Part shown: positions 8,703 through 19,418 of the stretch, piece after piece | Position numbering within the stretch: position 1 is the stretch's first letter | How the letters are laid out: every line of letters starts with the position of its first letter | DNA from: CAWATZ01 sp963784995 | GTDB lineage: Bacteria; Planctomycetota; Planctomycetia; Gemmatales; Gemmataceae | NCBI GenBank assembly: GCA_963784995.1 | Contig: CAWATZ010000002.1 | Span: forward strand, 1,550,001 to 1,614,000 | DNA: 64,000 bases | Direction: 5' to 3' | Program-made: the position numbers and the translations under genes | The notes under the pieces: generated by a model | What the model saw: the letters and a program-made list of their open reading frames with translations, nothing else | What the model was told of the DNA's origin: nothing | The model's database searches: none

Positions 8703-10106
8703 ATGACTCACCCCACCAGTGTCGCCCGAGGACGTGAAGACGTTTCCTTCCGTCCTCGCCCGCATCGGCGTCAGCTCCTCCGGGTAGGTGCGCTCACCGG
8801 GATGGGCCTGCTGCTGCCGGACCTGTTCCGTGCCTGGGCGGAGGCGCGTCCGCGGGCCCGGGGAACGTTTGGCCGGGCTCGATCGGTCATCATGCTGTAC
8901 CTGCACGGCGGTCACGCGCAGCAGGAGACCTGGGACCCCAAGCCGGCCGGCCCCACACCGGAGCGAGGCGAGTTCGGGGCCATCGCCACCAGCGTGCCGG
9001 GAGTGCAGATCAGCGAGCTGTTGCCGCGCTCGGCCCGGCTCCTCCACCGGCTGGCGATCATCCGCTCGCTGAGCCACGCCAACGCCAACCACGTCCAGGC
9101 CAGCTTGCCGGCCCTGACCGGCCACGCCCACCCGCCCAGCGTGGAAAGCCGCGGCGACTTCCCGCCCGCGCCGACCGACTTCCCTCCCTTCGGGGCCGTG
9201 CTGGCTTCGCTGCGCAAGCCCGGTCCGCTGCCGCCGTGGGTGCAGATCGGTCCCCTGATGCGACGCAACAACGGCACCGTCCTGCACGGTCAGCTTCCCG
9301 GCTTCCTGGGTACACGCCACAGCCCGCTGACCATCGACCAGGACCTGCTCGCCGAAACCGTGCGCATTGGAGCGGTGACCCCCAACCCGGAACTGTCCGT
9401 ATCCCGGCTGCGCGATCGCCAGGGACTGCTGAAGGAGATCGACAGCCAGCGGCAGCTGCTCGACCAGGTCGCCGAGGCCCGCAGTCTGGACGATCATCAG
9501 CAGCGGGCGTTCAGCCTGCTCCGCTCGCAGGCCACGAGCAAGGCCTTCGATCTGGCCGCCGAGCCGCCGGCGGTGCGCGAGCGCTATGGCCGAACGCAGT
9601 TTGGTCAGTGCTGTTTGCTGGCCCGCCGGCTGGCCGAGGCCGGGGTGCCGATGATCAACGTCAGCTACTGCCTGACGCCGGTGGGCTCGTGGGACACGCA
9701 CAGCAAGCACTTTGGCCAGATGAGGCAATCGCTGTGCCCGACCTTCGACCAGGCGTTCGCGGCGCTGGTGGCCGACCTGGACGAGCGCGGCCTGCTCGGG
9801 CAGACGCTGGTGGTGGCCAACGCGGAGTTCGGCCGCACCCCGAAAATCAACGCGAACGCCGGCCGGGACCACTGGCCGTGGGTTTACTCGATCGCCCTGG
9901 CGGGCGGCGGCGTGGGGCAGGGCGTGGTCTACGGCTCGTCCGACAAGCTGGCCGCCTATCCGACTTCTCACCCCCACGATCCCCGGGACATGGCGGCCAC
10001 GATCTACCACCTGCTGGGCGTCCCGCCGGACACCATCATCCACGACCAGACCGGCCGGCCCCATGCGCTCGTGATCGGGCAGAAGATTGACGGGCTGCTG
10101 AGCTGA
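8703..10106 (+). CDS. DUF1501 family protein (copy 1)
   Basis: 467-residue DUF1501 protein, related to the alkaline phosphatase/sulfatase fold and usually exported. The N-terminus (HRRQLLRVGALTGMGLLLPDLF) has an RRxxL Tat-like signal. Family landmarks are the early strand SVIMLYLHGGHAQQETWDPKP, the IRSLSHANANH segment, LVVANAEFGRTPKIN, and GRDHWPWVYSIALAGGGVGQG with the conserved Asp/His. The C-terminal PRDMAATIYHLLGV is also typical. The biochemical role is unknown; members are commonly encoded beside PSCyt1 cytochromes or sulfatases. Here the next gene is a PhoD-type phosphatase. ATG 8703 is supported by TGAGGA about 7 bp upstream. No frame break. Confidence 0.9.
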   Translation: MTHPTSVARGREDVSFRPRPHRRQLLRVGALTGMGLLLPDLFRAWAEARPRARGTFGRARSVIMLYLHGGHAQQETWDPKPAGPTPERGEFGAIATSVPGVQISELLPRSARLLHRLAIIRSLSHANANHVQASLPALTGHAHPPSVESRGDFPPAPTDFPPFGAVLASLRKPGPLPPWVQIGPLMRRNNGTVLHGQLPGFLGTRHSPLTIDQDLLAETVRIGAVTPNPELSVSRLRDRQGLLKEIDSQRQLLDQVAEARSLDDHQQRAFSLLRSQATSKAFDLAAEPPAVRERYGRTQFGQCCLLARRLAEAGVPMINVSYCLTPVGSWDTHSKHFGQMRQSLCPTFDQAFAALVADLDERGLLGQTLVVANAEFGRTPKINANAGRDHWPWVYSIALAGGGVGQGVVYGSSDKLAAYPTSHPHDPRDMAATIYHLLGVPPDTIIHDQTGRPHALVIGQKIDGLLS

Positions 10107-10148
10107 TGGTGCGGGGCTGTACCAACTGACGTACCATCGCATTTCCGA

Positions 10149-10187
10149 GCGATCCCGAGATGGTTCCGTTGCAAAGGAGAAGGCAGA
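10149..10187 (+). repeat. 39-bp leader element, copy 1 (carries the ribosome binding site)
   Basis: This 39-bp stretch just before the PhoD GTG matches 11671-11709 before the WD40 gene at 33 of 39 positions without gaps. The shared 18-mer TTGCAAAGGAGAAGGCAG contains the Shine-Dalgarno AAAGGAGA and ends one base before the start codon in both copies. This decides for GTG 10188 over the in-frame ATG at 10200. Confidence 0.8.
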
Positions 10188-11630
10188 GTGAGGAACGTCA
10201 TGCACTCGCGACAGAGCGAATTGTCGCGTCGAGAGTTCCTGGCCTCCGGGGCGGCCATCGCCGCGACCGCCACGGCCGGGCTGGCTGCCGATCCGGCCGG
10301 GCCGCATCAGGCCTCCGGAGTCAAGGTTGGCGAAGTCACCGACGCCTCGGCCATCGTCTGGACTCGACTCACGGCCAGCAGTGCCCGGAACGCCGAGGGG
10401 GCCAAGGTCGCCGGCAGACCAGGCAAAGACGAGGCATCTCCGACGGACGCGGAGGTCACTCAACTCCAGGGCGCCTGTCCCGGAGCCCCGGGACGCATTC
10501 GGGTGCGTTACGGCACCAAGCCGGACCTCGCGGACGCCAAAACGACCGCCTGGGTTGAGGTCAGCGAGAAGACGGACTTCGCTCACCAGTTCGCCCTCGC
10601 CGGGCTGTCCCCCGACGCCATCGTCCATTACGCCGTGGATACAACGGACCCGGCGAAGTCTCCCCACGGATCGCTCGTTGGGTTGTTCCGCACCGCTCCG
10701 AAGCCGGACGCCGAGACCGAAGTCACCTTTGCCGTGGTTACCTGCCAGATGTACGCGGACCTCGACCACGCCGAGGGGTTCCAGATCTATCCCGCCATCC
10801 GGGCGCTCGACCCGCGGTTTGTCGTCTTCACCGGGGACAACGTGTACTACGACAGCGAGCGCCCCGTCGCCCGCACCCCGGCCCTGGCCCGCTACCACTG
10901 GCAGCGCATGTATAGCCTGCCGCGCCACGTGGAGCTGCTCCGCACCGTGGCCAGCTACTGGGAGAAGGACGATCATGACACGCTGAAGGACGATTCCTGG
11001 GCCGGTCAGAAGCTGGGCGACCTGACCTTCGCGGAGGGGCAGCGCATCTTCCGGCAGCAGGCGCCGCTGGGCGACTCGATCTACCGCACCTTCCGCTGGG
11101 GCAAGTTCCTGCAGGTGTACTTGACCGACGGCCGGGATTTCCGCTCGCCGAACACGATGAAAGACGGACCGGAGAAGACCATCTGGGGCAAGGAACAAAA
11201 GGCCTGGCTGTTCCGCACCCTGAAGGAGAGCGACGCCGTCTGGAAGGTGATCGTCAGCCCCACGCCGCTGGTCGGACCGGATCGGCTCAACAAGAAAGAC
11301 AACCACTCCAACGCCGGCTTCCAGCATGAGGGAGACGAGGCCCGCCTCTGGCTCAAGGACAACGTCCCCGGCCGGTGTTTTGTGGTGTGCGGCGACCGGC
11401 ACTGGCAGTATCATTCGGTGCATCCGGGGACGGGTTTGCACGAGTTCTCCGTCGGGGCGGCCAGCGACAAGCACGCCGGCGGCACGCCGGGAGAGAACAA
11501 GGACTACCATCGCTTCCATCGGGTCAAGGGCGGCTTCCTGTCGGTGACGGCTCGGGGAAAGACGCTCACCTTCCGGCATCGCGACGTGGAGGGGAAGGTG
11601 GTCTATGAGTATGAAGCCAGGGTGGGGTGA
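10188..11630 (+). CDS. PhoD-type alkaline phosphatase/metallophosphoesterase
   Basis: 480-residue secreted phosphatase of the alkaline phosphatase D family, expected to hydrolyse phosphomono- or diesters with a metal centre outside the cytoplasm. The N-terminus SRREFLASGAAIAATATAGLAA is a clear Tat signal. An N-terminal Ig-like segment (VKVGEVTDASAIVWTRLTAS) precedes the catalytic domain. Metal-site motifs are VVFTGDNVYYDSE, ASYWEKDDHDTLKDD, and VVCGDRHWQYHSVHP. The start is GTG 10188, placed by the duplicated leader with a strong Shine-Dalgarno. It follows DUF1501 by about 80 bp and precedes the WD40 gene by 79 bp, all in the same direction, so cotranscription is plausible. No frame break. 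Confidence 0.9.
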   Translation: MRNVMHSRQSELSRREFLASGAAIAATATAGLAADPAGPHQASGVKVGEVTDASAIVWTRLTASSARNAEGAKVAGRPGKDEASPTDAEVTQLQGACPGAPGRIRVRYGTKPDLADAKTTAWVEVSEKTDFAHQFALAGLSPDAIVHYAVDTTDPAKSPHGSLVGLFRTAPKPDAETEVTFAVVTCQMYADLDHAEGFQIYPAIRALDPRFVVFTGDNVYYDSERPVARTPALARYHWQRMYSLPRHVELLRTVASYWEKDDHDTLKDDSWAGQKLGDLTFAEGQRIFRQQAPLGDSIYRTFRWGKFLQVYLTDGRDFRSPNTMKDGPEKTIWGKEQKAWLFRTLKESDAVWKVIVSPTPLVGPDRLNKKDNHSNAGFQHEGDEARLWLKDNVPGRCFVVCGDRHWQYHSVHPGTGLHEFSVGAASDKHAGGTPGENKDYHRFHRVKGGFLSVTARGKTLTFRHRDVEGKVVYEYEARVG

Positions 11631-11670
11631 AGCGGCCGGGACGCTGGCTGAAAGTGATTCAGGCGGCGCC

Positions 11671-11709
11671 GCGATCTCGAGAAGGCCCCTTTGCAAAGGA
11701 GAAGGCAGG
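11671..11709 (+). repeat. 39-bp leader element, copy 2 (carries the ribosome binding site)
   Basis: Second copy of the element found at 10149-10187, ending directly before ATG 11710. Differences lie mainly in the middle of the element, whereas the ribosome-binding half is identical. Confidence 0.8.
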
Positions 11710-14700
11710 ATGCCCGTCATTCGATTCGGTCTGGCGCTGACCGGCCTGATGCTCCTGGTGAGCATTCCCCTCCCGGCGCAGGAGCGGGAGCGAACGGATT
11801 CCCACGACGATCCACTTCCTCCGGGCGCGGTCGCCCGGTTGGGCTCGGTCCGGTGGCAACATCCAGGGGAGATCGCCGCGCTGGCGTTCTCTCCGGATGG
11901 CAAGGTTCTCGCCTCCGGAGGCAGCGAGGGCCTTGTCTGCATGTGGGACGTCAGTTCGGGCCGAAAGCTGCGCTCGCTGCGGCATGGTCGGAGGGTTGAT
12001 GCTCTGGCCTTCTCGGCTGATGGCCGCCGGCTTGCCTCCTCCGGAGACTCGGAGATTGCCGTTTGGGACCCGGGCAAGGGAAATCTGCTTGATCGCTGGC
12101 CCAACTCATTCGGGGATCTGTTTGATAGCTGGTCCAACCCATTCCGGCCCCAAGTCCTCGTGTTTCTCCAGGAACCGGATCGCTTGCTCAGCATCGGAGA
12201 TTGTGTGGGGTGCTGGGACCTGGCGACGGGTCGGCCCGTGACCCTCTTCCCCGACCAGCGAGAGGCCCCGCAGCGATTTAACCACCTGAAAGGCTGCGTC
12301 TCCAGAGACGGCCGGCTCCTGGCGACCTGTTCGCAGGCAACAACTGATCTCTGGGATCTCCAGGCCGGGAAAAGACTGTGGCGACAGGACATGGGCGCTG
12401 TTGGAGTCGCCTTCTCTCCGCATGATCGGGGGCTTGTTACTCTGGGAAGCACGGGCACGCTCCGCCGCCGGAACCTCAAGACGGGAGAAGAGGAAGTCAG
12501 ATTGCCTGAAATGAAGCTTTTCGCGGATGAGGGGCTTCTCGCGAGTTCTCCCGATGGCGCCTTGATGGTATCGAGTCTCCACGAGAGGCACAGCGATGGC
12601 AGCGAACACCGACTGATCGATGCAGTCCGTTTCTGCCAGCTGCCGTTTCCCGACGATCGGGGTCTCGGCTCGGGCCCGCGGGTTTTTTCTCCGGATGGCA
12701 AGGTCCTGGCGGGTGGAGGCCGGAATGGACGAATCCGGTTGTGGGACATGCCGTCGGGCAAGCTCCGCGGACCTGAGGACGTGCCCATTGGCTTGCCTGA
12801 CTGCGTGCGTCCTTCTGTTTCTTTTACCAGGAACGGGAAGGTTGTCGCTTTTGTGGACAGCGCCGGCGTGCTGACCCTCGCGGCGAAAGACACGCTGAAA
12901 CCATTGCGCCGCTGGACAGCCGAGAAAGGAGCCTTCTCGGCCGTGGCCCTGTCTGCCGACGGTCGCGTGGTCGCCACCGCGTGCCAGAAAACAGCCCGGG
13001 ATGGAGGCCCCAGCTGCTTCTGGGACCCGGCCACTGGACACAAGCTGTGGAACTTGCCTGGCAATGAGTCCCCGGCTCAACTGGTGTGGCCCGTTGGGGA
13101 GTGGGTTGTACCCAGCTTCCTCGCTGTTTCTCCGGACGGCAAACTGGCAGCCTGCTCGTTGTCCGCGGGCCAGGTATGCCTGGTCGAGACGGCCAGCGGC
13201 AAGACGGTCTGGCAGTGGCAGGCAGAGGTTGGCTACCCTTCCACCGGCTGTTTCTCGCCGGACGGCAAACTGTTCCTGGCAGGCGACGAGTCTGGCCGGC
13301 TGCGCGTCTGGGACACGACCACGGGCAAGGAGACTCGCTCCTGGCTGGCTCACGGCGGCTTTGTCGTTTCCGGTTTTTCCTTCTCCGCCGATGGCAAGCA
13401 ACTGGCCACGACGGGAGGGGATGGCTTCGTGGCTGTCTGGGAAGTCAGCTCCTGGAAGCGGCTGGCCTGGCTTGATCGGCACAATAGCGACTGGGCGACG
13501 GTGGCGTTGTCGCCGGACGGCCAGCGGGTTGCCGCGCGGGGACAGGACCGCTCCCTGCTGATCTGGGAGGTGCGGACAGGCCGGCTCCGCTGGCGGTTGT
13601 CCGCCGAGCAGGTGCGCCTGAGCGATGCCGTCTTTGACGCTTCCAGCCGCTGGCTGCTCACCGCAGGGTACAACGACACTCTCCTGAAATGGGACCTGGA
13701 ACAGCTCAAGGAAGAGCCGCGTGCGGAGCCTCCGGCGCTCCCGGCTGAAGGGCACCAGCCATTGCCTCCCGCGCCAGGGCCCGCATTGGGGGGAAGCCCA
13801 TCTTTCCAGAGAACTACAGAGGGCAGTATGCTCTGTCTCCTGATGGGAGCGTCCTGGCGGTGAGCAGCTCGTCTGAAACCAGGCAACCAGGTGATGTCCA
13901 GCTGTGGGATACTGCCGTTGGCCGACCCTTGCGAGGGCTGATCGGAGCCGAACCGGATCGTGCCTTTCGGAATCGCGGCTCTTTTTCTGATCGCAAGGCA
14001 ATCCTCTTCTCCCCGGATGGTCGGTTGCTGGCCGCGGTGTCCGAATGGGGATTGTCGATCTGGAACCTGAGAACAGGCCAACGAACACAGCGGATCTCCT
14101 GCAGGATCCGCGATCTCGCGGCCGTGGCGTTTTCCGCGGATGGCCGATTCCTGGCTTTGGCCAGCAATCCCCTCAAGTCCACCGGCAAGCAGTGGCCGGC
14201 CCTGCAGGTCTGGGACCTGGAGACAAAGCAGCCGCTGCACGAGAGCCTGGGAGAGAAACGCTTCTTCAATGCCTTTCTGGCCTTCTCGGCGGACGGCAAG
14301 CAGTTGATCCTCTGCGGGAAGGGGCAGGACAAGGAACCCGATGAATTGTGCGTCTCGGACGCCTCGAGTGGTCGCTGTCTTCAGAATCGGCCGGTTCGAG
14401 GGCGTATTGCCGGTCTTTCAGCAGATGGCCGACATTGGGCCATCCAGGAAGAAGGTAAGCCGTTGGCAATCGTTGACTTCGTTTCTGACAAGCAGTTGCT
14501 TGCCCTGGAGGGGTCGTGGCGTGACGTTCTCTTCGCGAGCAGGCCAGGTTGTGGCGGTGGGCGAGCCATGGGGAACAAGCGAGGTTTGGGACGTCGCCAG
14601 GGGCCGGAAGCTGTTCACCATTCCCGGCAAGGCTCGCCTTCATGACCTGTCCGCTGATGGCCGGGTCGCAGCGATGATACCAAAAGAACACCGAGTGTCC

Positions 14701-16220
14701 GTTGAACTTTGGCGGCTTGGGGAACCTCGCGGTCCTGAAAAGGCTCCTGCCGCTCTCACTCCCTCAGGACCAAGCGAGGACGTCACTGCGCCGGCGTGGT
14801 CCGCCGACAGTCGTCGGCTCGCCGTTGGCCGTGCTGGTCGCAGTGTCCGCATTTTGCAGGCTGATTCCGGCAAGGAGCTGGTCCGCCTGGCCGATCCTGC
14901 CGCCAAATCGGTTGCTCTGGCGTTCTCCCCGCAGGGTGACCGTCTGGCTGCGCTGGGGGCTACGGGTCAGATGGATTGTTGGCAATGTGACTCGGGCCAG
15001 ATGCTGGCCGGCCGACCTCCCATGTCTATCGATCCCTGGGACTACTGGGAGCATTGGCCGAATGCTGTCTGCTACTCCCGCGCTGGCGGGCAAGTGACCG
15101 CCATCGGCGGAAAGGGTCACCTTGAAAGCTGGGATGTCAAAACCACCGCGAAGCTGCCTGGCTGGAAACCCAGGGAGCCAGAGTATGCGATGGCCGTTTC
15201 GGCGGAGGCTCGCCTGGTCGCCACCGTGGAGGAACGAGAAGACCAGGAGAAACGCAAGTTCTGCCGACTGCGGCTCCGCCAGTTGCCGGAAGGGACCCTC
15301 TGGGCTCAGTTCCAGGAGCAGACCAGCAGGATGGACTCTGTGGCCTTCTCGGAGGATGGCCGGCTGCTGGCCGTGAACCGCTGGCGGAGCGAAGGCTCGG
15401 ACGTCTCCTTGCTGGGAAACCGCCACGGGTCAGGAAGTTTGGGTTTGCCATCCGGGCGGGGTCCACGTTTGCCTGGCGTTTGCTCCCGACAGCCGGCATC
15501 TCGTGGTCTCCGCTGGCAAGGAAGTATGGGTTCACGACCTGGTCCGTCGCCGTCCGGTTGGCCTTCTGCGGGGTCACGAGGAGTGGATAACGAGCATGTC
15601 CTTTTCCCCCGACGGCCGAACGCTGGCCACAACCGCCGGGGACCGCACGGTCTTGCTGTGGGACACGACCTGGCCCAAGTGCTTCCCGAGACCACGCATT
15701 GACCCGGCCCCGGCCGACCCCGAGGCTCTCTGGCGTGATCTGTCTGGAACGGACGCTCCCTGCGGACAGGAAGCCCTCTGGCGGCTGGTGCAGATCCCGG
15801 AGCAAGCACTGCCGCTGTTGCAGTGCAAACTCCAGCCGGTCGCGCCGGTGGACCGGGAGAAACTGAAGCGGTTGCTCCGCGAACTGGAACACGATGCGTT
15901 TGCACGCTGGGACCGAGCCCGGCGGGACTTGCTGCAATTCGGGAGTGCCGCCAGACCCGCCTTGCGGGTCGTGCTGGAGGGACAGCCAACCGCCGATCTG
16001 AAACGGCAGGTCGAGCAACTGCTGGAGGAGATCCAGCCGGAACAGGCCTCTCCCCAGCGAGGCGCCGCCAGCCGGGCAGTGGCCGTGCTGGAACGCATCG
16101 GCTCGACGGAAACTCTGGGGTTTGCTGAAGCGGCTGGCGGAGGGCGAACCCACCGCGTACATGACCCGGCAGGCCCAGCAAGCCCTCGAACGGTCGATCC
16201 GCGGGCCGGCCAAGCCTTGA
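11710..16220 (+). CDS. very large WD40 beta-propeller protein, frameshifted
   Basis: About 1,500 residues once the frame is followed. A signal peptide (FGLALTGLMLLVSIPLPAQ) indicates export. It is followed by roughly 25 WD40-type blades, each with an (A/S)FSxDGxxLA strand and a WDxxxGK turn, enough for three to four propellers. A helical C-terminal segment of HEAT-like character follows (DPEALWRDLSGTDAPCG through VEQLLEEIQPEQ). The end is the family-typical VLERIGSTETLGLLKRLAEG. Frame changes occur near 13720-13795 (net two bases), 14530, 15405 and 16122; each is explained by extra single bases, and blades continue across all of them. ATG 11710 is set by the Shine-Dalgarno in the duplicated leader. 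Such proteins probably scaffold other proteins; the specific partner is unknown. It lies between PhoD and SMP-30 in the same direction. Confidence 0.85.
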
Positions 16221-16405
16221 AGGCCGACATTCGAGCAAGACTGCCTGGCGTGCCTGCCGCGGCCGTGTGTGTGTCGCCGGCGCAATGCAACCCATTCCGG
16301 CCTCACATTCCCGGGTTTCAACCGTGCCGCGGTTTGGGGCTACCGCTGTGTGTGCTCCCGGTGTACAAGTAACGGAAAGGACTTGTTACCTTGAGGAGGT
16401 TTGCC

Positions 16406-17443
16406 ATGGTGCGAAGGTGGATGAGGGGTGGCTTTGCTCTGCTGCTGATTGGCACGACTGCTGGTCCTGCCTGGACTGAGGCCGCCGCCCAGGATCTATC
16501 GCGCGTGCCCCCGCCGGAGGGGCTGGTCGCGAAAGACGTCGCGGCCGCCCCGGCGGCCGTGGTCTGCTTCCTCGAAGGGCCGGCCTGCGATGCGGCGGGC
16601 AACCTCTTCTTCAGCGACATCGCCGGCAATCGCATCCTGAAACGAGACCCGAAGGGCACCGTCACCACCTTCCGCGCCGACAGCGGCCGTACCAACGGCA
16701 ACTGCTTCGACGCCCAGGGCCGGCTCATCAGCTGCGAGGGCGGCGAGCAAGGGATCGGCCGCCGGCGCATGGTCCGCACCGACATGAAGACCGGCGAAAT
16801 CACCGTCCTGACCGAGAAGTACGAAGGCAAGCGCTACAACAGCCCGAACGACTGCTGCGTCGATGGCAAGGGCCGCATCTGGTTCACCGACCCGCGTTAC
16901 GGCGACCGCGGCGATCTGGAGATGGACGTCGAAGGCGTCTATCGCATCGACGGCCCGGGCAAGGTCACGCGGATGCTCACGCAGAAGGAGATCGATCGGC
17001 CCAACGGCATCGCCGTGACGCCGGACAGCAAGACGCTGTACGTGATCGACAGTCATCCCAAGGTGGGCGGCAATCGCAAGATCTGGGCGTTCGACCTGGC
17101 GGACGATGGGTCGCTGTCGAAGCAGCGGCTGGTCTACGATTTCGGCAAGGCCCGCGGCGGCGACGGCATGCGCGTGGACCTGAAAGGGAACTTGTGGGTG
17201 GCGGCCGGCATCAACAAGCCGCGCGGCAACGCGGGGGAATCGCTGGAGGTTCCGGCGGGCGTCTACGTCATTGCTCCGGAGGGCAAGCTGCTGGGCCGCA
17301 TCCCAATTCCGGAGGACCTCATCACCAACCTGGCCTTCGGCGGACCCGAGCGCAAGACCCTGTACGTGACCGCGGGGAAGACGGTGTACCAGTTTCCGGT
17401 CAACGTGTCGGGATATGCGGTGTATCCGCCGCTCAAACCGTGA
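16406..17443 (+). CDS. SMP-30/gluconolactonase-like secreted protein
   Basis: 345-residue six-bladed propeller of the SMP-30/gluconolactonase/LRE family, expected to hydrolyse a lactone with a divalent metal. Signal peptide at residues 1-29 (FALLLIGTTAGPAWTEAAAQ). Family signatures: FLEGPACDAAGNLFFSD with the metal-ligand Glu, YNSPNDCCVDGKGRIWFTDP with the Asn ligand, RPNGIAVTPDSKTLYVID, and GGDGMRVDLKGNLWVAA with the Asp ligand. The substrate cannot be told. ATG 16406 is chosen over an in-frame TTG at 16391 because GAGGAGG at 16393-16399 gives 6-bp spacing. It is intact, and a long hairpin follows 33 bp after the stop. Confidence 0.88.
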   Translation: MVRRWMRGGFALLLIGTTAGPAWTEAAAQDLSRVPPPEGLVAKDVAAAPAAVVCFLEGPACDAAGNLFFSDIAGNRILKRDPKGTVTTFRADSGRTNGNCFDAQGRLISCEGGEQGIGRRRMVRTDMKTGEITVLTEKYEGKRYNSPNDCCVDGKGRIWFTDPRYGDRGDLEMDVEGVYRIDGPGKVTRMLTQKEIDRPNGIAVTPDSKTLYVIDSHPKVGGNRKIWAFDLADDGSLSKQRLVYDFGKARGGDGMRVDLKGNLWVAAGINKPRGNAGESLEVPAGVYVIAPEGKLLGRIPIPEDLITNLAFGGPERKTLYVTAGKTVYQFPVNVSGYAVYPPLKP

Positions 17444-17476
17444 AGGAACTTCGGCGGTTCGGCAGACTGGATGCCT

Positions 17477-17565
17477 GAACCGCCGAGCGCACGCAGCGCA
17501 GCGGAGTAAGCGGTCTCACCGACAACCGCTTACTCCGCTGCGCTGCGTGCGCGGCTCGGCGGTTC
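17477..17565. repeat. long intergenic hairpin (about 38-bp stem with a 3-nt bulge)
   Basis: Left arm 17477-17514 pairs with right arm 17525-17565; the only irregularity is three extra bases in the right arm. The loop is about 10 nt. It lies downstream of the SMP-30 stop and is not followed by a T run. Confidence 0.9.
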
Positions 17566-17788
17566 TGTGCGAGAAGGGGCAAGAGAGGTCCCGAAGAGAC
17601 AGCGTGTGATGGTGGCGCGGTGGCGGGGTCGCTTTTTTGTCATCGCGTGGGGCGTTCAGTGACACACCGGGGCATCTCCTGGCCAGACCGCCAGCATTTT
17701 GTCGCCGTTGGCGGTGTGGCGGCTTCAGCGCTTCTGTCTCGCCGTCTCCTTCCTCCCCATAATCCGTGACGGTTCGCTCCTTTTGTCG

Positions 17789-17817
17789 TGGACAAGTTCC
17801 CTGGCATCGGCTACCCT
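17789..17817 (+). promoter_or_regulatory. candidate promoter for DUF1501 copy 2
   Basis: TGGACA at 17789-17794, a 17-bp spacer, and a weak TACCCT at 17812-17817. This would start a leader of about 60 nt before ATG 17886. Confidence 0.3.
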
Positions 17818-17885
17818 CTCAGGTGGAGCGTCTGACGGACGCCGCCAACTCACCGCCGACCCGCCCGCCTTCCGGGGATGAGACC

Positions 17886-19303
17886 ATGAGCCAATCACCG
17901 ACCTCCAGGCGGCCCCCCTCCACCCTGCTCTCGCGCCGCCGGCTTCTCCAGGCTGGCGGGCTCGGCGCCCTGCACCTGGCCATGCCGGGCATGGTCGCCG
18001 CAGGGGTCGATGGCAAGCAAGGTCTCCGCGGCAGCGCGGCCGAGCGGTCGTGCATCTTCGTCTTGCTGTGCGGCGGACCCAGCCACCTCGACACCTGGGA
18101 CCTGAAGCCCGATGCCCCGGACGGCATCCGCGGCCCATACAAGCCGATTGCCACGACCGTCCCCGGGATGCGCCTCAGCGAGCTGCACGTGCGCCTGGCC
18201 ACGTTGACCCGGCATTTCGCCCTGATCCGGTCGATGACGCACGTCGGCAACATCAGCAACCATTTCGATGCCATGCACCACTGCCTGAGCGGCCAGGCCG
18301 AAGCCCCCGCCGACGCCCCTTACATCGGCTCCGTGCTGGCCAAGGTGCGACCCAGCCAGCGCAACGTCGCTTCCTACGTCTGGCTGATCAAGTGCGTCGG
18401 CGATCCCGTCTTCTGCGCTCCGAACATCGGCACGGGCGGCTTCCTTGGCGCTCACCACGGTCCGCTGTTCGTCGGCTCGGCTGCCAACAATCCGAGTACG
18501 CCTGGCTTCAAGGCGCCCGACCTGTTCACGCCGGCGGAGCCGGATCGGTTGCAGGGCCGCCGCCGATTGCTGGACGACCTGAATCCTCCCGACGGCGAGG
18601 ACAATCGCGTCAAGAAGGAATGGCAGGACGTCCACCAGCGGGCCTTCGAGCTGACGACGGGGACCGCGGGCCGGCAGGCGTTCGACCTGGAACGCGAGCC
18701 GGCGGCCGTGCGCGACCGCTACGGCCGGCATCCCCTGGGGCAGAACCTGCTGCTGGCACGCCGGCTGGTCGAGGCGGGAGTCGGCTTCGTCACCGTCAAT
18801 GGCTGGACGGGCCCGGCCCCGAGCGGAGTGGAGGCGGCCGGCCGGCAGCTCCAGCTGGGACATGCACGGCGGCCACATGGGCATGGGCAACGCCTTCGGC
18901 AACGGCTCGTACGGCATGGGCTGGTGCTTGCCGCGCCTCGACGAGGCGCTCTCGGCGCTGCTGGAGGACCTTCACCTGCGCGGCCTGCTGGAGAGGACGC
19001 TGGTGGTGGTCATCGGCGAGTTCGGGCGGTCGCCGAAGATCAACACGCAGGGCGCAGCCGGGCCGGCTCCACTGGCCGGATTGCTATTCCGCCCTCCTGG
19101 CCGGGGCCGGGATTCGCGGCGGCATGGTCTACGGCGCGTCCGACAAGATCGGGGCTTACGTCAAGGACAGGCCGGTGCGTCCGCAGGACCTCGGGGCCAC
19201 GATTTACCACGCCCTGGGCGTGCCGCTGGACCTGCGTTTGGGCAAGGACGGCGTCTCGCGTCCCATCACCACCGGGCAGCCGCTCCTGGACCTGTTCGGC
19301 TAA
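17886..19303 (+). CDS. DUF1501 family protein (copy 2), frameshifted
   Basis: About 470 residues of a DUF1501 protein. An RRRLLQAGGLGALHLAMPG Tat-like signal opens it. Then come SCIFVLLCGGPSHLDTWDLKP, LIRSMTHVGNISNH, and REPAAVRDRYGRHPLGQNLLL. After two single-base insertions (about 18825 and 19055) the frame continues through WDMHGGHMGMGNAF, LVVVIGEFGRSPKIN, HWPDCYSALLAGAGIRGGMVY, and RPQDLGATIYHALGVPL. Without correction the initial frame runs on into the downstream sulfatase and gives a false fusion. Role unknown. It is the first gene of a set with two sulfatase genes, and the DUF1501/sulfatase fold relationship suggests related surface or phosphate/sulfate chemistry. Confidence 0.85.
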
Positions 19304-19418
19304 TGCAAGAGATGCGATGGCCCCTCACGGAACTCGGGAGCGTGTTCGTGGTTTATATCCCTGCTGGCGTGATAGTGGATTGCGCCTTCGTCTCCGACGG
19401 CCTGACAGGGACCTTGCC

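Larger units (their letters stand above)
17444..17885. other. intergenic region with hairpin and candidate promoter
   Basis: Contains the inverted repeat at 17477-17565 and a possible promoter at 17789-17817 for the next DUF1501 gene. Short open frames here have no recognisable product. Confidence 0.6.

Noticed and set aside
8574..13064. Minus-strand open frame of about 1,500 codons
   Set aside because: It lies opposite DUF1501, PhoD and WD40 genes with clear family motifs. Its protein is Arg/Ser/Pro-rich with no domain, as expected for an antisense shadow in high-GC DNA.
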